Shown: piece by piece, positions 1-7,203 of the stretch
Numbering within the stretch: the first letter of the stretch is position 1
How the letters are laid out: each line of letters opens with the position of its first letter
DNA from: Gammaproteobacteria bacterium
GTDB taxonomy: Bacteria; Pseudomonadota; Gammaproteobacteria; Steroidobacterales; Steroidobacteraceae
NCBI GenBank assembly: GCA_025357835.1
Contig: JANYLM010000060.1
Span: 1-32,323, forward strand
DNA length: 32,323 nucleotides
Reading direction: 5' to 3'
Notes under the pieces: generated by a model
What the model was told of the DNA's origin: nothing
What the model saw: the letters and a program-made list of their open reading frames with translations, nothing else
Databases searched by the model: none
Translations under genes and position numbers: made by a program

Positions 1-79
1 CCGGATTGCAACGGACCGTGGAATAAATGTGGAGCCGCAGAAGCGTGGTACATCACCCACGCGCTCGAGGCGGAATCGT

Positions 80-256
80 TTATGCCGCGAAAGCCGTGGC
101 GAGATGGGCGATCGAGCCTAAGATTTCGTAGAGTCGCCTGCGCATTCGATCCGTACAGGAGATGGTGCCGAAGTGACCCGGCCCCGCGCGAGTGTCCGCA
201 TCGGCGCCGGTAGAGCGTGACTGCTGGTAATCAGACGCAGGGAGTATGGGTTATAT
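80..256 (-). other. Open frame without a clear start, possible gene remnant
   Basis: On the minus strand a frame stays open for about 58 codons between a TAA near 257 and a TAA at 80-82. Its only in-frame ATG is at 145, which would give 21 residues starting MRRRLYEILG. Codon third positions are fairly GC-rich, as in neighbouring genes, and the frame follows the gene that ends at 285. No family is recognised. It may be a gene with an unusual start, a remnant, or chance. The rest of 1-284 shows nothing else I can support. Confidence 0.2.
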
Positions 257-284
257 GTAAGGACAGAGACGGCGACCGAGAACG

Positions 285-596
285 CTAATCCGCGTCCGCG
301 AGATCCGCTGGTGCCACGGACTGATACATGCCGAGGAACACAGAGCCACGGACCGCGGCAATGGCCTTTGCATCGTCGTGCTCTGCATCATCAAATACAC
401 CCGCCGGCACCACATAAACATCAAAGCCGGCGTCCACACTGCTCGACGGTACTCGCTCAAAGCCTTTCGGAATGTGGCCGGGGTTGGCCTCGGCGTGCCC
501 GATCGCGCAAGCGATCTCGGGGGAGGACGCATCCCCGACCCATGCGAGAAATCCACTGTATCGGTCGATCAATGCGAAATGCGTCCCGGCCTCCAT
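285..596 (-). CDS. Hypothetical protein, 103 aa
   Basis: A 103-residue soluble protein starting MEAGTHFALID and ending in an acidic tail. I see no signal peptide, membrane segment or recognised motif. It follows the 89-residue gene on the same strand with an 8-base gap and so is probably in the same leftward operon. The codon use resembles that of the neighbouring genes. No function can be assigned; small proteins of this kind are common in accessory regions of conjugative elements and prophages. Confidence 0.6.
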   Translation of the reverse strand: MEAGTHFALIDRYSGFLAWVGDASSPEIACAIGHAEANPGHIPKGFERVPSSSVDAGFDVYVVPAGVFDDAEHDDAKAIAAVRGSVFLGMYQSVAPADLADAD

Positions 597-604
597 CAGA
601 ACTC

Positions 605-874
605 CTATTGCGGGTTCCGCTCCTGGCGTTCAAGTGCGCGTCGAAACAATTCAGTCGCTTCCCAAATCAATCGCTCGACGCGCACCTGGGCTTGTGCATC
701 GCCCGCTTCAGCGAGCGCCACCACGGTCTGCGGACCGTTTTCCGTTTCAACTTGCCAATTCCCGGAGGGGAACCGATGGAAACGGGCGCTCAATCCCGAT
801 TCATGAACGGCAGTTCCCGCGCTTTCATCCACGGTCCACCTCCGCTTCCAATTGCGATTCGGATGATTTGCCAT
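605..874 (-). CDS. Hypothetical protein, 89 aa
   Basis: The frame is open further upstream, but the start at 874 (MANHPNRNWK) is preferred. It lies 13 bases after the stop of the ribbon-helix-helix gene, whereas earlier starts would overlap that gene deeply. The protein is small and soluble. Its central part is rich in polar residues and looks like a beta segment (FHRFPSGNWQVE), and its C-terminal half looks helical and charged (LIWEATELFRRALERQE). It has no recognised family. It sits between two other small leftward genes and is probably co-transcribed with them. Confidence 0.55.
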   Translation of the reverse strand: MANHPNRNWKRRWTVDESAGTAVHESGLSARFHRFPSGNWQVETENGPQTVVALAEAGDAQAQVRVERLIWEATELFRRALERQERNPQ

Positions 875-887
875 AGCAAAGGGCGGG

Positions 888-1337
888 CTACAGGCGCACC
901 GCGCGCACCAGCACCGCAGCCCGCTCGATCCCGGCCGAGACCACTCCATCGCCGAGGATGCGAAGCTGCTCGACAACCTGCGGATACAGTTGGATGTTCG
1001 TGCGAACACGCGGCGCCAGGCCGACAATCGGCCGCCCAAGTGGGCGCCTTGCCGCCTTCACGGCGCGCTTTGATTTCGTCTTGCCCTTTAGCTTTGTTTT
1101 TGCTTTCGGTGCGGGCGCGGCGAGCACCGCCCGCACATCCGGGAGCGCGGCCGCGAGGCCTGCGCGATCCGTGGCCTCGGCGACGGCGAGCCCTACACCG
1201 TTCGACAGATTATTGTCGCCATACTTGCGCAACCCCTCTGCCACTCGTGAATCGAGGGTGACGCTAATAGGCTGCTTGATCGGCCCGTCCGTGGGCGGGC
1301 GCCCCGCTCGCTTCCGGGGTGTCAGTTGGCTTGTCAT
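888..1337 (-). CDS. Predicted DNA-binding protein with two RHH-like repeats and AT-hook-like motifs
   Basis: The protein has 149 residues starting MTSQLTPRKR. Two segments of about 45 residues resemble each other. Each begins with a GRP motif in a basic context (AT-hook-like) and continues as a short strand (ISVTLDSRV; TNIQLYPQV) followed by a helix with LRKYGD or LRILGD and then SNGV or SAGI. That strand-helix-helix pattern fits the ribbon-helix-helix fold. The two halves are joined by a Lys/Ala-rich linker (KAKTKLKGKTKSKR). RHH proteins normally dimerise, so a tandem copy could form the DNA-binding unit from one chain; this is inference. The ATG at 1337 lies only 7 bases from a good -10 box, which suggests a leaderless transcript. 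It probably regulates its own element. Confidence 0.6.
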   Translation of the reverse strand: MTSQLTPRKRAGRPPTDGPIKQPISVTLDSRVAEGLRKYGDNNLSNGVGLAVAEATDRAGLAAALPDVRAVLAAPAPKAKTKLKGKTKSKRAVKAARRPLGRPIVGLAPRVRTNIQLYPQVVEQLRILGDGVVSAGIERAAVLVRAVRL

Positions 1338-1344
1338 GGGACAC

Positions 1345-1372
1345 AATATATACACTGGGTAATTAATCGCAA
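1345..1372 (-). promoter_or_regulatory. Sigma70-like promoter with spacer operator (copy 1)
   Basis: Read on the minus strand, TTGCGA (1367-1372) is followed by a 16-base spacer and TATATT (1345-1350). The spacer ends with the dyad TACCCAGTGTA (1351-1361), which fits TACnCnGnGTA. The same layout occurs at 4317-4344. The -10 box is 7 bases from the ATG at 1337, so transcription would begin at or next to the start codon. Confidence 0.6.
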
Positions 1373-1375
1373 GCC

Positions 1376-2487
1376 TTACCCGCCAACGAATTCCGCGCCA
1401 ACCCTGGGGGAGGGGTGTAGAGCATGTGGCCGTAGGGCCGCGCGCCGGTCGCTGGCGTTATTTCCCGCGTCGGCAGGAGGCTTCGCCAGCCGCAAGAACC
1501 GCGACCGATCCTCGCGCCGCACGCGGAATTGTGCATCGACGACCTGATTAACACGTGCCCATTGATTCCACGCAAAGCTGCGACCAAGACCAACCGTGGT
1601 GCTCGTGCTCGGGAAACGATCGGCGCTCCGGACGAGCTCGTCCCAGCTCGCGCCGAATTCAACCGCATCGAACCGACTGTGCCGCCCGGTCAGGGCGCAC
1701 CGCTCGAGCTCCAGCGCGCGCTCGAGAAGGGTCGGATGATGCGCAGCAAGCCAATAGAGTTCCCACTGTTTGGAGGCGGGGCAAAAGAAACACGCGGATT
1801 TAATGGGCACCATATCAGCGCCCAGGACGGCGACGATTGCCGCCACGCACGCGGCCCGATCCCACCCGATCACCTGCAACGGATATACATAATCAAAGTC
1901 CGTATCGCTTGGCTTGAGCGCCGCGGATCGCCGCCGATCCGCCTTGCCGCAGTCGTAGCCAATCAGCTCCACAATTCGCTCGCCGGCGAGCTGCGTGCGA
2001 GCCCAAAGCGGGTGGGCTGGCGCTGCGTTGGGCCCAGACGCCGCCCCTTTCAAGTATTGATCCTGAGGACCCTGCTTCCATTTGATCGAACACGATTTCA
2101 TGCCGAAGGCGAGGCTGGGAAGCGTCTCATTGGAGAGGCAATTACCTTCGAGTGCGGTGTAACCCTGGTGGGATTCGTTCGCTTGATGCACACATGGACC
2201 GAAGGCCATTCCCACTCGCGTAGCACCCGAGCCATGCGCTCGACGTGCAAATGTGTTTCCGGTTTCTCACTGCCCGTGTCCGCAAACATGATGACATCCG
2301 GCCGCAGTCGTGCGGCCCGGAGGGCAATCAACATGGCCGTGCTGTCGACGCCCGCCCCGAAACACACTGCTAGGGAGCGACCGGACAGCGCCATGCGAAG
2401 CCGGGCCACTTCGCGGCGCGGCAGTAGCGCCCCTAGTGCGCCTCGCGCCGCGAGAGCGCGTGCGTCCGCAGTCACGACGGCGGCCAT
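1376..2487 (-). pseudogene. PAPS-reductase-like PP-loop protein, frameshifted
   Basis: The N-terminal part starts at ATG 2487 (MAAVVTADAR), 3 bases after the methyltransferase gene, with a purine-rich ribosome site upstream. It carries a PP-loop of the PAPS reductase/ATP pyrophosphatase family (FGAGVDSTAM, about residues 43-52) and then DVIMFADTGSEKPET. The C-terminal part of the same family lies in another frame: LEGNCLSNETLPSLAFG, then KSCSIKWK, and later a CFFCP cysteine motif. The reading must change by -1 between about 2160 and 2190. I see no classical slippery heptamer, so a disrupting indel or a sequence error is more likely than programmed frameshifting. Phages and conjugative elements often carry such proteins, sometimes for DNA modification, but the substrate here is unknown. 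Confidence 0.7.
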
Positions 2488-2489
2488 TG

Positions 2490-4253
2490 TTATGCACCCC
2501 CTTCGATGACCAGCATGGCAACGCGGACGTTGATCCCATGCTCGGCAAAGGTGCCCTCGGGAAGTGATTCCCACCACCCGCCGCAGGCCTCCGCCAGCGG
2601 CCGAAGTTTCTCGCCCTGGCGCGGCCCGTCCGCGCACAGCGCAACGAGACGGCCGCCTGGCTTCAAGAACTTCACGGCGTGCACGATGTGGTCGATGTCC
2701 GCCCCATCCTTGAACGGAGGATTCATCACAATTCGATCGAACGTGCCAAGATCGCCGTTGCAGCCTAGAAAATCCCCTTCGTGAATTCGCAGGCCCGACA
2801 CGCCCAGCCGCGTTAAGCCCGCGACCAGGCCGGAATTGATTTCGACCGCCACTTTATCCGCGCCCGCCGGCAATGCCTTGAGGATCGCGCCGGTACCGGC
2901 GGACGGTTCAAGCACTCTATCCGTAGGACCGATGCCTGCAACCTCGACCATGCGCGCCGCGAGGGCGGCCGGAGTCGGGAACAACTGAGGAACCGCCGTC
3001 ACGGCAATACCGGCGCGGAGATTCTGACGCATGGCGCCGATCTCTGCTGGCGTGTCGTCCACGCGGCGGGATGAGCTCGGCGGCGCGATTCGTGGCGGCG
3101 AGGCCTTCCGCTCGATTGCCGCCGGTGCCGGGTGGGTCTTTGCGTCTGTGAGAAACACACACACGAGAGAATGCCTCACCATCGCCGTGCGAACCCGGTG
3201 CGAGTTGCCCACGACCCGCGTACCCTTATAGTCCCTGTTGATCCGCGCATACTCCGCTTGCGTCATTGCGACTTGTGGGTAATGGATCATCTCCCCACGC
3301 TGGTACATATTGGGAATGTCCAAGCCATTCGCCGCCTCGTAATTGCACAGCGGCAATTGCACTGGGCGGGGTTTCTTGGCGAGCAACTCCGACGCACCTT
3401 GTTCCTCGAGCATGGCGCGCTCGTAGGCCAGTCGGTTCTCGAAATGGACTAACCACCGTTGCGCTCGCGCTAAGCACGCGTCCGCAGACTTGATGGCGCA
3501 CGCCTGCGCCTCCCCCGGGGTAACCTTGCCGTCTATCAGATCCGAATAGACACCCATCGGCGCACTGTTCCGACCTGCGGCGTACACCGCTCGCTGCGCA
3601 AACGTGATCGGGGTGCCATCTGCGCGCTTTAACGTCGTCGCGCTGTCGTCTTGGATGTGCGTCCAGACACGCAGATTGACTGTCGCCGCCTCGACGTTGC
3701 GGACCTGCTTGCGCTGGTCGGACTCAAGGCCTTTGATGCGCCGCGCCCGTACCTCCGGCAGTTGCTTGTAACTGGCATGAGCCAAAGCACCCGCCGCGCG
3801 ATCGGTCCAATATTTCGATGTCTCCCACATCTTCACCGCCTTGCGCATTCCATTCTCGATGCGCTCGGCGTCTTTCCGCGCGTGGCGCTCGGAGTGATGG
3901 CCGCAGAGAATCGGCTGACCCAGCGGAATCCCGTCCGTGATCCGGCGCACGGCTTCCGAGGCCTGCGCGCTATCCGCCGCCCGCTTGTCGCTATACTCGT
4001 CGAAGCGCTCCGCCCGCTGCTCGGCCCGATCCACGAGTGAGGTATCGTCGTCGCCGATCTCGCCCGCGAGTTCTTCGCACATTTCGGCCCGCTCCGGGGT
4101 CCACATCGGAGCCACGAACAACTCTTGCTTGGGTGCCCAGATGAAACCAGCCGCGCGCACGCGCTGATAGGTGTCCGCATCAAGGCGACTCGAAGCGTAA
4201 AGGCGCAGCTTGTTATCTTCCGGGGAATAGGTCGCGGAGAAGACGGTAGACAT
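2490..4253 (-). CDS. DUF3560 protein fused to an adenine-type DNA methyltransferase domain
   Basis: The protein has 587 residues starting MSTVFSATYS at 4253, behind an AAGGA ribosome site. The N-terminal region (roughly residues 1-100: YSPEDNKLRLYASSRLD, then GFIWAPKQELFVAP) matches the DUF3560 type found on plasmids and integrative elements. A long charged, helical middle follows. The C-terminal third is a Rossmann methyltransferase with the SAM-binding motif VLEPSAGTGA (447-456) and the catalytic NPPF (511-514), typical of N6-adenine or related amino-methyltransferases. No restriction partner is nearby, so an orphan methylase that protects or regulates the mobile element is plausible. The earlier in-frame start at 4298 lacks a good ribosome site. 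Confidence 0.8.
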   Translation of the reverse strand: MSTVFSATYSPEDNKLRLYASSRLDADTYQRVRAAGFIWAPKQELFVAPMWTPERAEMCEELAGEIGDDDTSLVDRAEQRAERFDEYSDKRAADSAQASEAVRRITDGIPLGQPILCGHHSERHARKDAERIENGMRKAVKMWETSKYWTDRAAGALAHASYKQLPEVRARRIKGLESDQRKQVRNVEAATVNLRVWTHIQDDSATTLKRADGTPITFAQRAVYAAGRNSAPMGVYSDLIDGKVTPGEAQACAIKSADACLARAQRWLVHFENRLAYERAMLEEQGASELLAKKPRPVQLPLCNYEAANGLDIPNMYQRGEMIHYPQVAMTQAEYARINRDYKGTRVVGNSHRVRTAMVRHSLVCVFLTDAKTHPAPAAIERKASPPRIAPPSSSRRVDDTPAEIGAMRQNLRAGIAVTAVPQLFPTPAALAARMVEVAGIGPTDRVLEPSAGTGAILKALPAGADKVAVEINSGLVAGLTRLGVSGLRIHEGDFLGCNGDLGTFDRIVMNPPFKDGADIDHIVHAVKFLKPGGRLVALCADGPRQGEKLRPLAEACGGWWESLPEGTFAEHGINVRVAMLVIEGGA

Positions 4254-4316
4254 TGCGAAATCCTTAGCCCCTGGTACTCCGAGGCGCGAGCCGGTCAATG
4301 ATCTGCCGTGCTATAG

Positions 4317-4344
4317 ATTATATACACCGGGTATTTATGTGCAA
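4317..4344 (-). promoter_or_regulatory. Sigma70-like promoter with spacer operator (copy 2)
   Basis: Read on the minus strand, TTGCAC (4339-4344) is followed by a 16-base spacer and a perfect TATAAT (4317-4322). The spacer ends with TACCCGGTGTA (4323-4333), which fits the dyad TACnCnGnGTA, placed exactly as in the promoter at 1345-1372. It would drive the methyltransferase gene with a leader of about 55 bases. The shared dyad suggests a common repressor; the RHH-type protein at 888-1337 is the obvious candidate, by inference. Confidence 0.65.
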
Positions 4345-4440
4345 GCCTCTTGTGCGAGAAAAAGCCTTGTTTTTTTCGCACGCCAAACCCTCCGCATTTC
4401 CCCCTCACCCACCACGCAAAACCTATCTTGGGGAGAGGGG

Positions 4441-4731
4441 AGCCGCGCTCTTGGCGCGGGGAGGGGGCAACGCCCCCCTCACGGGGAGTCGAGTTCGCGA
4501 GCCTTCAGGCGAGGACAGAGGGGTGCAACCCCTGCGAATTGTCCGAGTGTCACGCGACCCGACGCCGGGCGGGTAAACAATGCATCGCTGCATTGACCTC
4601 GATCGATGCCAGCGGCAGCGAAGTCGGTGAGAGGTCATAGCGCATTCCCCCGCCTGGGTGGAGGGCGGCGGGGAGCGACAGAACAGCGGGCCATTGGCCC
4701 GAGACGAATTCGAGCGGGCCGCAAGCGGCCC
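4441..4731. repeat. Cluster of five short GC-rich hairpins in a noncoding stretch
   Basis: Between the methyltransferase promoter and the next gene, 4345-4804 has no supported gene. It holds five perfect short dyads. CCGCGC/GCGCGG is at 4443-4459. GGGGGC/GCCCCC is at 4463-4477 with a 3-base loop. AGGGGT/ACCCCT is at 4519-4533 with a 3-base loop. CGGGCC/GGCCCG is at 4687-4701 with a 3-base loop. GGGCCGC/GCGGCCC is at 4716-4731 with a 2-base loop. None has a T-run, so these are not ordinary terminators. A replication or transfer origin, or structured RNA, is possible but unproven. Confidence 0.45.
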
Positions 4732-4804
4732 CCATCAGCGCGAGCGGCGCAACCCGCCGCGAGCCTCCGCGACCGCTACGCCGCGATCAGTGGAGGTTTG
4801 CGCG

Positions 4805-5149
4805 CTAAGTCCACACCACGTCGCGAGATCCCGCCGTCTCGGCTATCAACAACAGTTGCCGCGCCCACTTTGCCAGCGTGCCGGGTCCCCGCCCCGCAAA
4901 GGTTTCCGTCACACCGTTCGCGTGGGAGATCGTCACCGTCGGTTTGCCCGCGTCTCCGACCGCCACCACTGCCGGGTGTAATACGCGTCGGACGCGCTCG
5001 GCCAAGTCCTCCGCCCACATGCTTCCGCAAAGGTCATTAGCGGGAAGTCCCAACCAAGGGAAAAAGTCTCTCGCTTGATTGTTTGACAGGTTGAGTCTCG
5101 GAGACTCCGCAGCCTCCGCTTCGCCGCTTGCGTAAAAGGTCACGGACAT
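4805..5149 (-). CDS. Hypothetical protein, 114 aa
   Basis: The start at 5149 (MSVTFYASGE) has a strong AGGAGG ribosome site and overlaps the stop of the preceding gene by one base (TGATG), which indicates translational coupling. The protein is soluble and acidic. It contains NLSNNQARDFFPWLGLP, then a helix (AEDLAERVRRVL) and a C-terminal part with WARQLLLIAETA. I do not recognise a characterised family, though small proteins of this composition occur in prophage and integrative-element accessory regions. It is the last of three tightly coupled leftward genes, followed by the hairpin-rich noncoding stretch. Confidence 0.65.
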   Translation of the reverse strand: MSVTFYASGEAEAAESPRLNLSNNQARDFFPWLGLPANDLCGSMWAEDLAERVRRVLHPAVVAVGDAGKPTVTISHANGVTETFAGRGPGTLAKWARQLLLIAETAGSRDVVWT

Positions 5150-5439
5150 CAGCCCCTCCTTCCTTGCTTCCGTTTCGGCGCGCGCGCGTCGAGTAGTTGA
5201 CGCATCCAAACGCGGCCGAGATCCCCAAGGGTCAGTTTATCGGTTTCGACAGGCGCAAGGGCGATGAGAGCCGGAAGTCCGAACCCGCGCACGAAACAGC
5301 GGCCGTGATAATCCCGCCCCGCCACGGACACCATCTGCCGCCGGTCTCCGATGCGACGGCAGCGAGCGCACCCCACCAAATGGCGAACATCGTGCGCAGT
5401 GCGCAATTGGGGACGTGGCAGAGCAGCGAGGCGGGTCAT
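5149..5439 (-). CDS. Hypothetical protein with a possible zinc-binding CxxC...HxxxC site, 96 aa
   Basis: The start at 5439 (MTRLAALPRP) overlaps the previous gene's stop in an ATGA arrangement, and its own stop overlaps the next start. This places it in the middle of a three-gene translationally coupled set. Residues around GCARCRRIGDR, followed about 15 residues later by DYHGRCFV, could form a small metal-binding site (two Cys, one His, one Cys). The C-terminus is basic (APKRKQGRRG), consistent with nucleic-acid binding. The frame is open far upstream, but longer starts would run through the neighbouring gene. No family name can be given. Confidence 0.6.
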   Translation of the reverse strand: MTRLAALPRPQLRTAHDVRHLVGCARCRRIGDRRQMVSVAGRDYHGRCFVRGFGLPALIALAPVETDKLTLGDLGRVWMRQLLDARAPKRKQGRRG

Positions 5440-5753
5440 GTCACGTTGCCCGCTAGTCGCGCCATGTCGGCGGCGAGGTCGGCCGCCTCGGTAACACTCA
5501 TGCAAGAGTGCTCTGAATAGGTGTTTCCTTCGTTCTTGCGAACGATCTTCACCGCACGCTGATAGTCCGCCAGACGCAGCGTTCCGCGGCGCCGAAGCTC
5601 CTGTAGGTCGCGACACACTGCTGCCTGAAAGGGAGTATCGGCCACCGCTGTGACCCGGCGCCCGCAACCGGCTGCGCTCCATGCAGCGTCGACCCACCTT
5701 GATCCGTGCCTTCTGGCATCAGGCAGATCTGGCACTATGAATCTGTCAGGCAT
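5436..5753 (-). CDS. Hypothetical protein, 105 aa
   Basis: First gene of the three-gene coupled set, starting MPDRFIVPDL. It is a soluble protein with a predicted helical middle (DLQELRRRGTLRLADYQRAVKIV) and C-terminus (VTEAADLAADMARLA). Its stop overlaps the start of the next gene by four bases. No recognised domain. The region to its right (5754-5955, about 200 bases) contains no gene I can support and marks the edge between the mobile-element-like block and the envelope locus. Confidence 0.6.
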   Translation of the reverse strand: MPDRFIVPDLPDARRHGSRWVDAAWSAAGCGRRVTAVADTPFQAAVCRDLQELRRRGTLRLADYQRAVKIVRKNEGNTYSEHSCMSVTEAADLAADMARLAGNVT

Positions 5754-5955
5754 TTATGCAAGTCTCAATAGCTGCGTAGCCGCCATCGTACGCCATGCTC
5801 ATGTTCACGAATTCGCACGCCGGATGAGAATCAGCTTTACATGATGCGAAGTCGCAGCATCAGAGAAAACCGGTGAAATAATCGACGATTTCCCAAGCTC
5901 GGCGCTGCTGTGCCAAAAAACCCGAATAATCGCCATGGTTGCGGTCCATTCAACA

Positions 5956-7203
5956 TCATGGACGCACCAATTCGACCCGGCGGTTGAGCGCCCTGCCCCG
6001 GTCCGAGTCGTTGGACTCCTTCGGTTGGGAAGCGCCAAAGCCGTCGGTCATCAGTTTCGAATCCTCGATCTCGTAGCGGTCGACCAGCGCCTTGCGCACG
6101 GCAGTCGCGCGCCGGCGCGACAAGTCGAGGTTCAATGCATCACCGCCAATATTATCCGTGTGGCCGTTGATCATCAGGGTCCAATCCGGGTGCGCTTTCA
6201 AAGCGTCCGCGATTTCATGCAGCACCGGCTCCGACTCGGAGCGCAATTCGTCGCTGGCAAAATTGAAATAGATGCCATAGACGTCCGTGTGTTTGTCCAC
6301 CGCGAGATGCTGCTCCACTTGACTGTTGGTGGGAAACGATACCTTGTTATACGTGATGAAGAATCTGTGAAACGACGGGATATAGTAATCCAGCATTAAC
6401 GGGAAGCGGGCATCGTCCAGCACCTTGACCCGGATGGTGTCGCCGGTCTGGTAATTCAGGTAATTGGCCTCGATCGTCGGAACCTCGACCACCTTGTCGT
6501 TGATGATGAGTTTGAAGGTTGCGGGACCGTCGGATTCCAGAATGCCCTCCAAATCAGTCTCCGAGAAAGCCAAATTCTGGTCATCGATCTGAATGTATCG
6601 GTGGCGGACTTTACCCTGGGTCTTCAGCGCCGAGAACGACGCCACCGACAGGTTGAATTTCAAGGAGCCAACCAGCGTTTCTGGATACGTCTTGGCGACT
6701 TCGGTGATGTAAAGATAGGAATCCATGACATCCGTCCAACAAATGCGTCGAACCATGGTCAGCGGCACGTAGTTCTTGCCGGTCGGGCAACTGTACGTGG
6801 TCGTGATTTGACGACCGTCGATCTTGGAAATCTGCAGTAGGCACTCGTGTTCGTAGTCCTCCGCGTTGGCCTTCCAGATGCTCGACAGCGTCAGGCCCAC
6901 CTTGAGGGGTACGAGCGCGGATCCGGCTGCGGTGATGGCCGCGCTACCTGACGAGCCGGGGTCCGGACACTCGGCGCCCGGCACGAGGTCGTGGATATCC
7001 GACAGGGGTTTGTCGTCTTCGCGCACGGCGCGAAGCTTCTGGGGAGATGGCACGCGAGTGTCGGCAGTCGGGGATCTTGCGCCGCCTGGAGTTGTGATCG
7101 CGGCCGTCTTCGCTGTCGACGGCGAGGAATTGCCGCAGGCAGCCACACCGGCGATGGCTGCAAGCAGCACCATGCGACATGCATTCGCGAGACGCTCATG
7201 CAT
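5956..7203 (-). CDS. OmpA-family lipoprotein (module A)
   Basis: The protein has 415 residues. A lipoprotein signal is seen: hydrophobic stretch, then GVAAC with Cys23 followed by Gly, so outer-membrane sorting is likely. A middle region of about 250 residues looks beta-rich. The C-terminal 110 residues are an OmpA-type peptidoglycan-binding domain, with GIYFNFASDEL, then GHTDNIGGDALNLDLSRRRA and RGRALNRRVELV. The start at 7203 overlaps the end of the DUF3137 gene by 8 bases, so lemA, DUF3137 and this gene form one operon. Its middle and C-terminal parts resemble the OmpA-family protein at 14784-15887, including a strand pair near VLDD..PLML. A role in linking outer membrane and cell wall, or in sensing, is inferred. 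Confidence 0.85.
   Translation of the reverse strand: MHERLANACRMVLLAAIAGVAACGNSSPSTAKTAAITTPGGARSPTADTRVPSPQKLRAVREDDKPLSDIHDLVPGAECPDPGSSGSAAITAAGSALVPLKVGLTLSSIWKANAEDYEHECLLQISKIDGRQITTTYSCPTGKNYVPLTMVRRICWTDVMDSYLYITEVAKTYPETLVGSLKFNLSVASFSALKTQGKVRHRYIQIDDQNLAFSETDLEGILESDGPATFKLIINDKVVEVPTIEANYLNYQTGDTIRVKVLDDARFPLMLDYYIPSFHRFFITYNKVSFPTNSQVEQHLAVDKHTDVYGIYFNFASDELRSESEPVLHEIADALKAHPDWTLMINGHTDNIGGDALNLDLSRRRATAVRKALVDRYEIEDSKLMTDGFGASQPKESNDSDRGRALNRRVELVRP

Noticed and set aside
1-222. Plus-strand frame open from the window edge
   Set aside because: Arg/Pro-rich, lacks a domain, and the minus-strand frame opposite has better codon use; not supported as a gene.
311-1261. 316-codon plus-strand open frame
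   Set aside because: Antisense to three small leftward genes that have better starts, spacing and composition; Arg/Pro/His-rich shadow.
2160-2190. Programmed -1 frameshift in the PP-loop gene
   Set aside because: No X-XXY-YYZ slippery heptamer or stable downstream structure was found by eye, so a plain indel is preferred.
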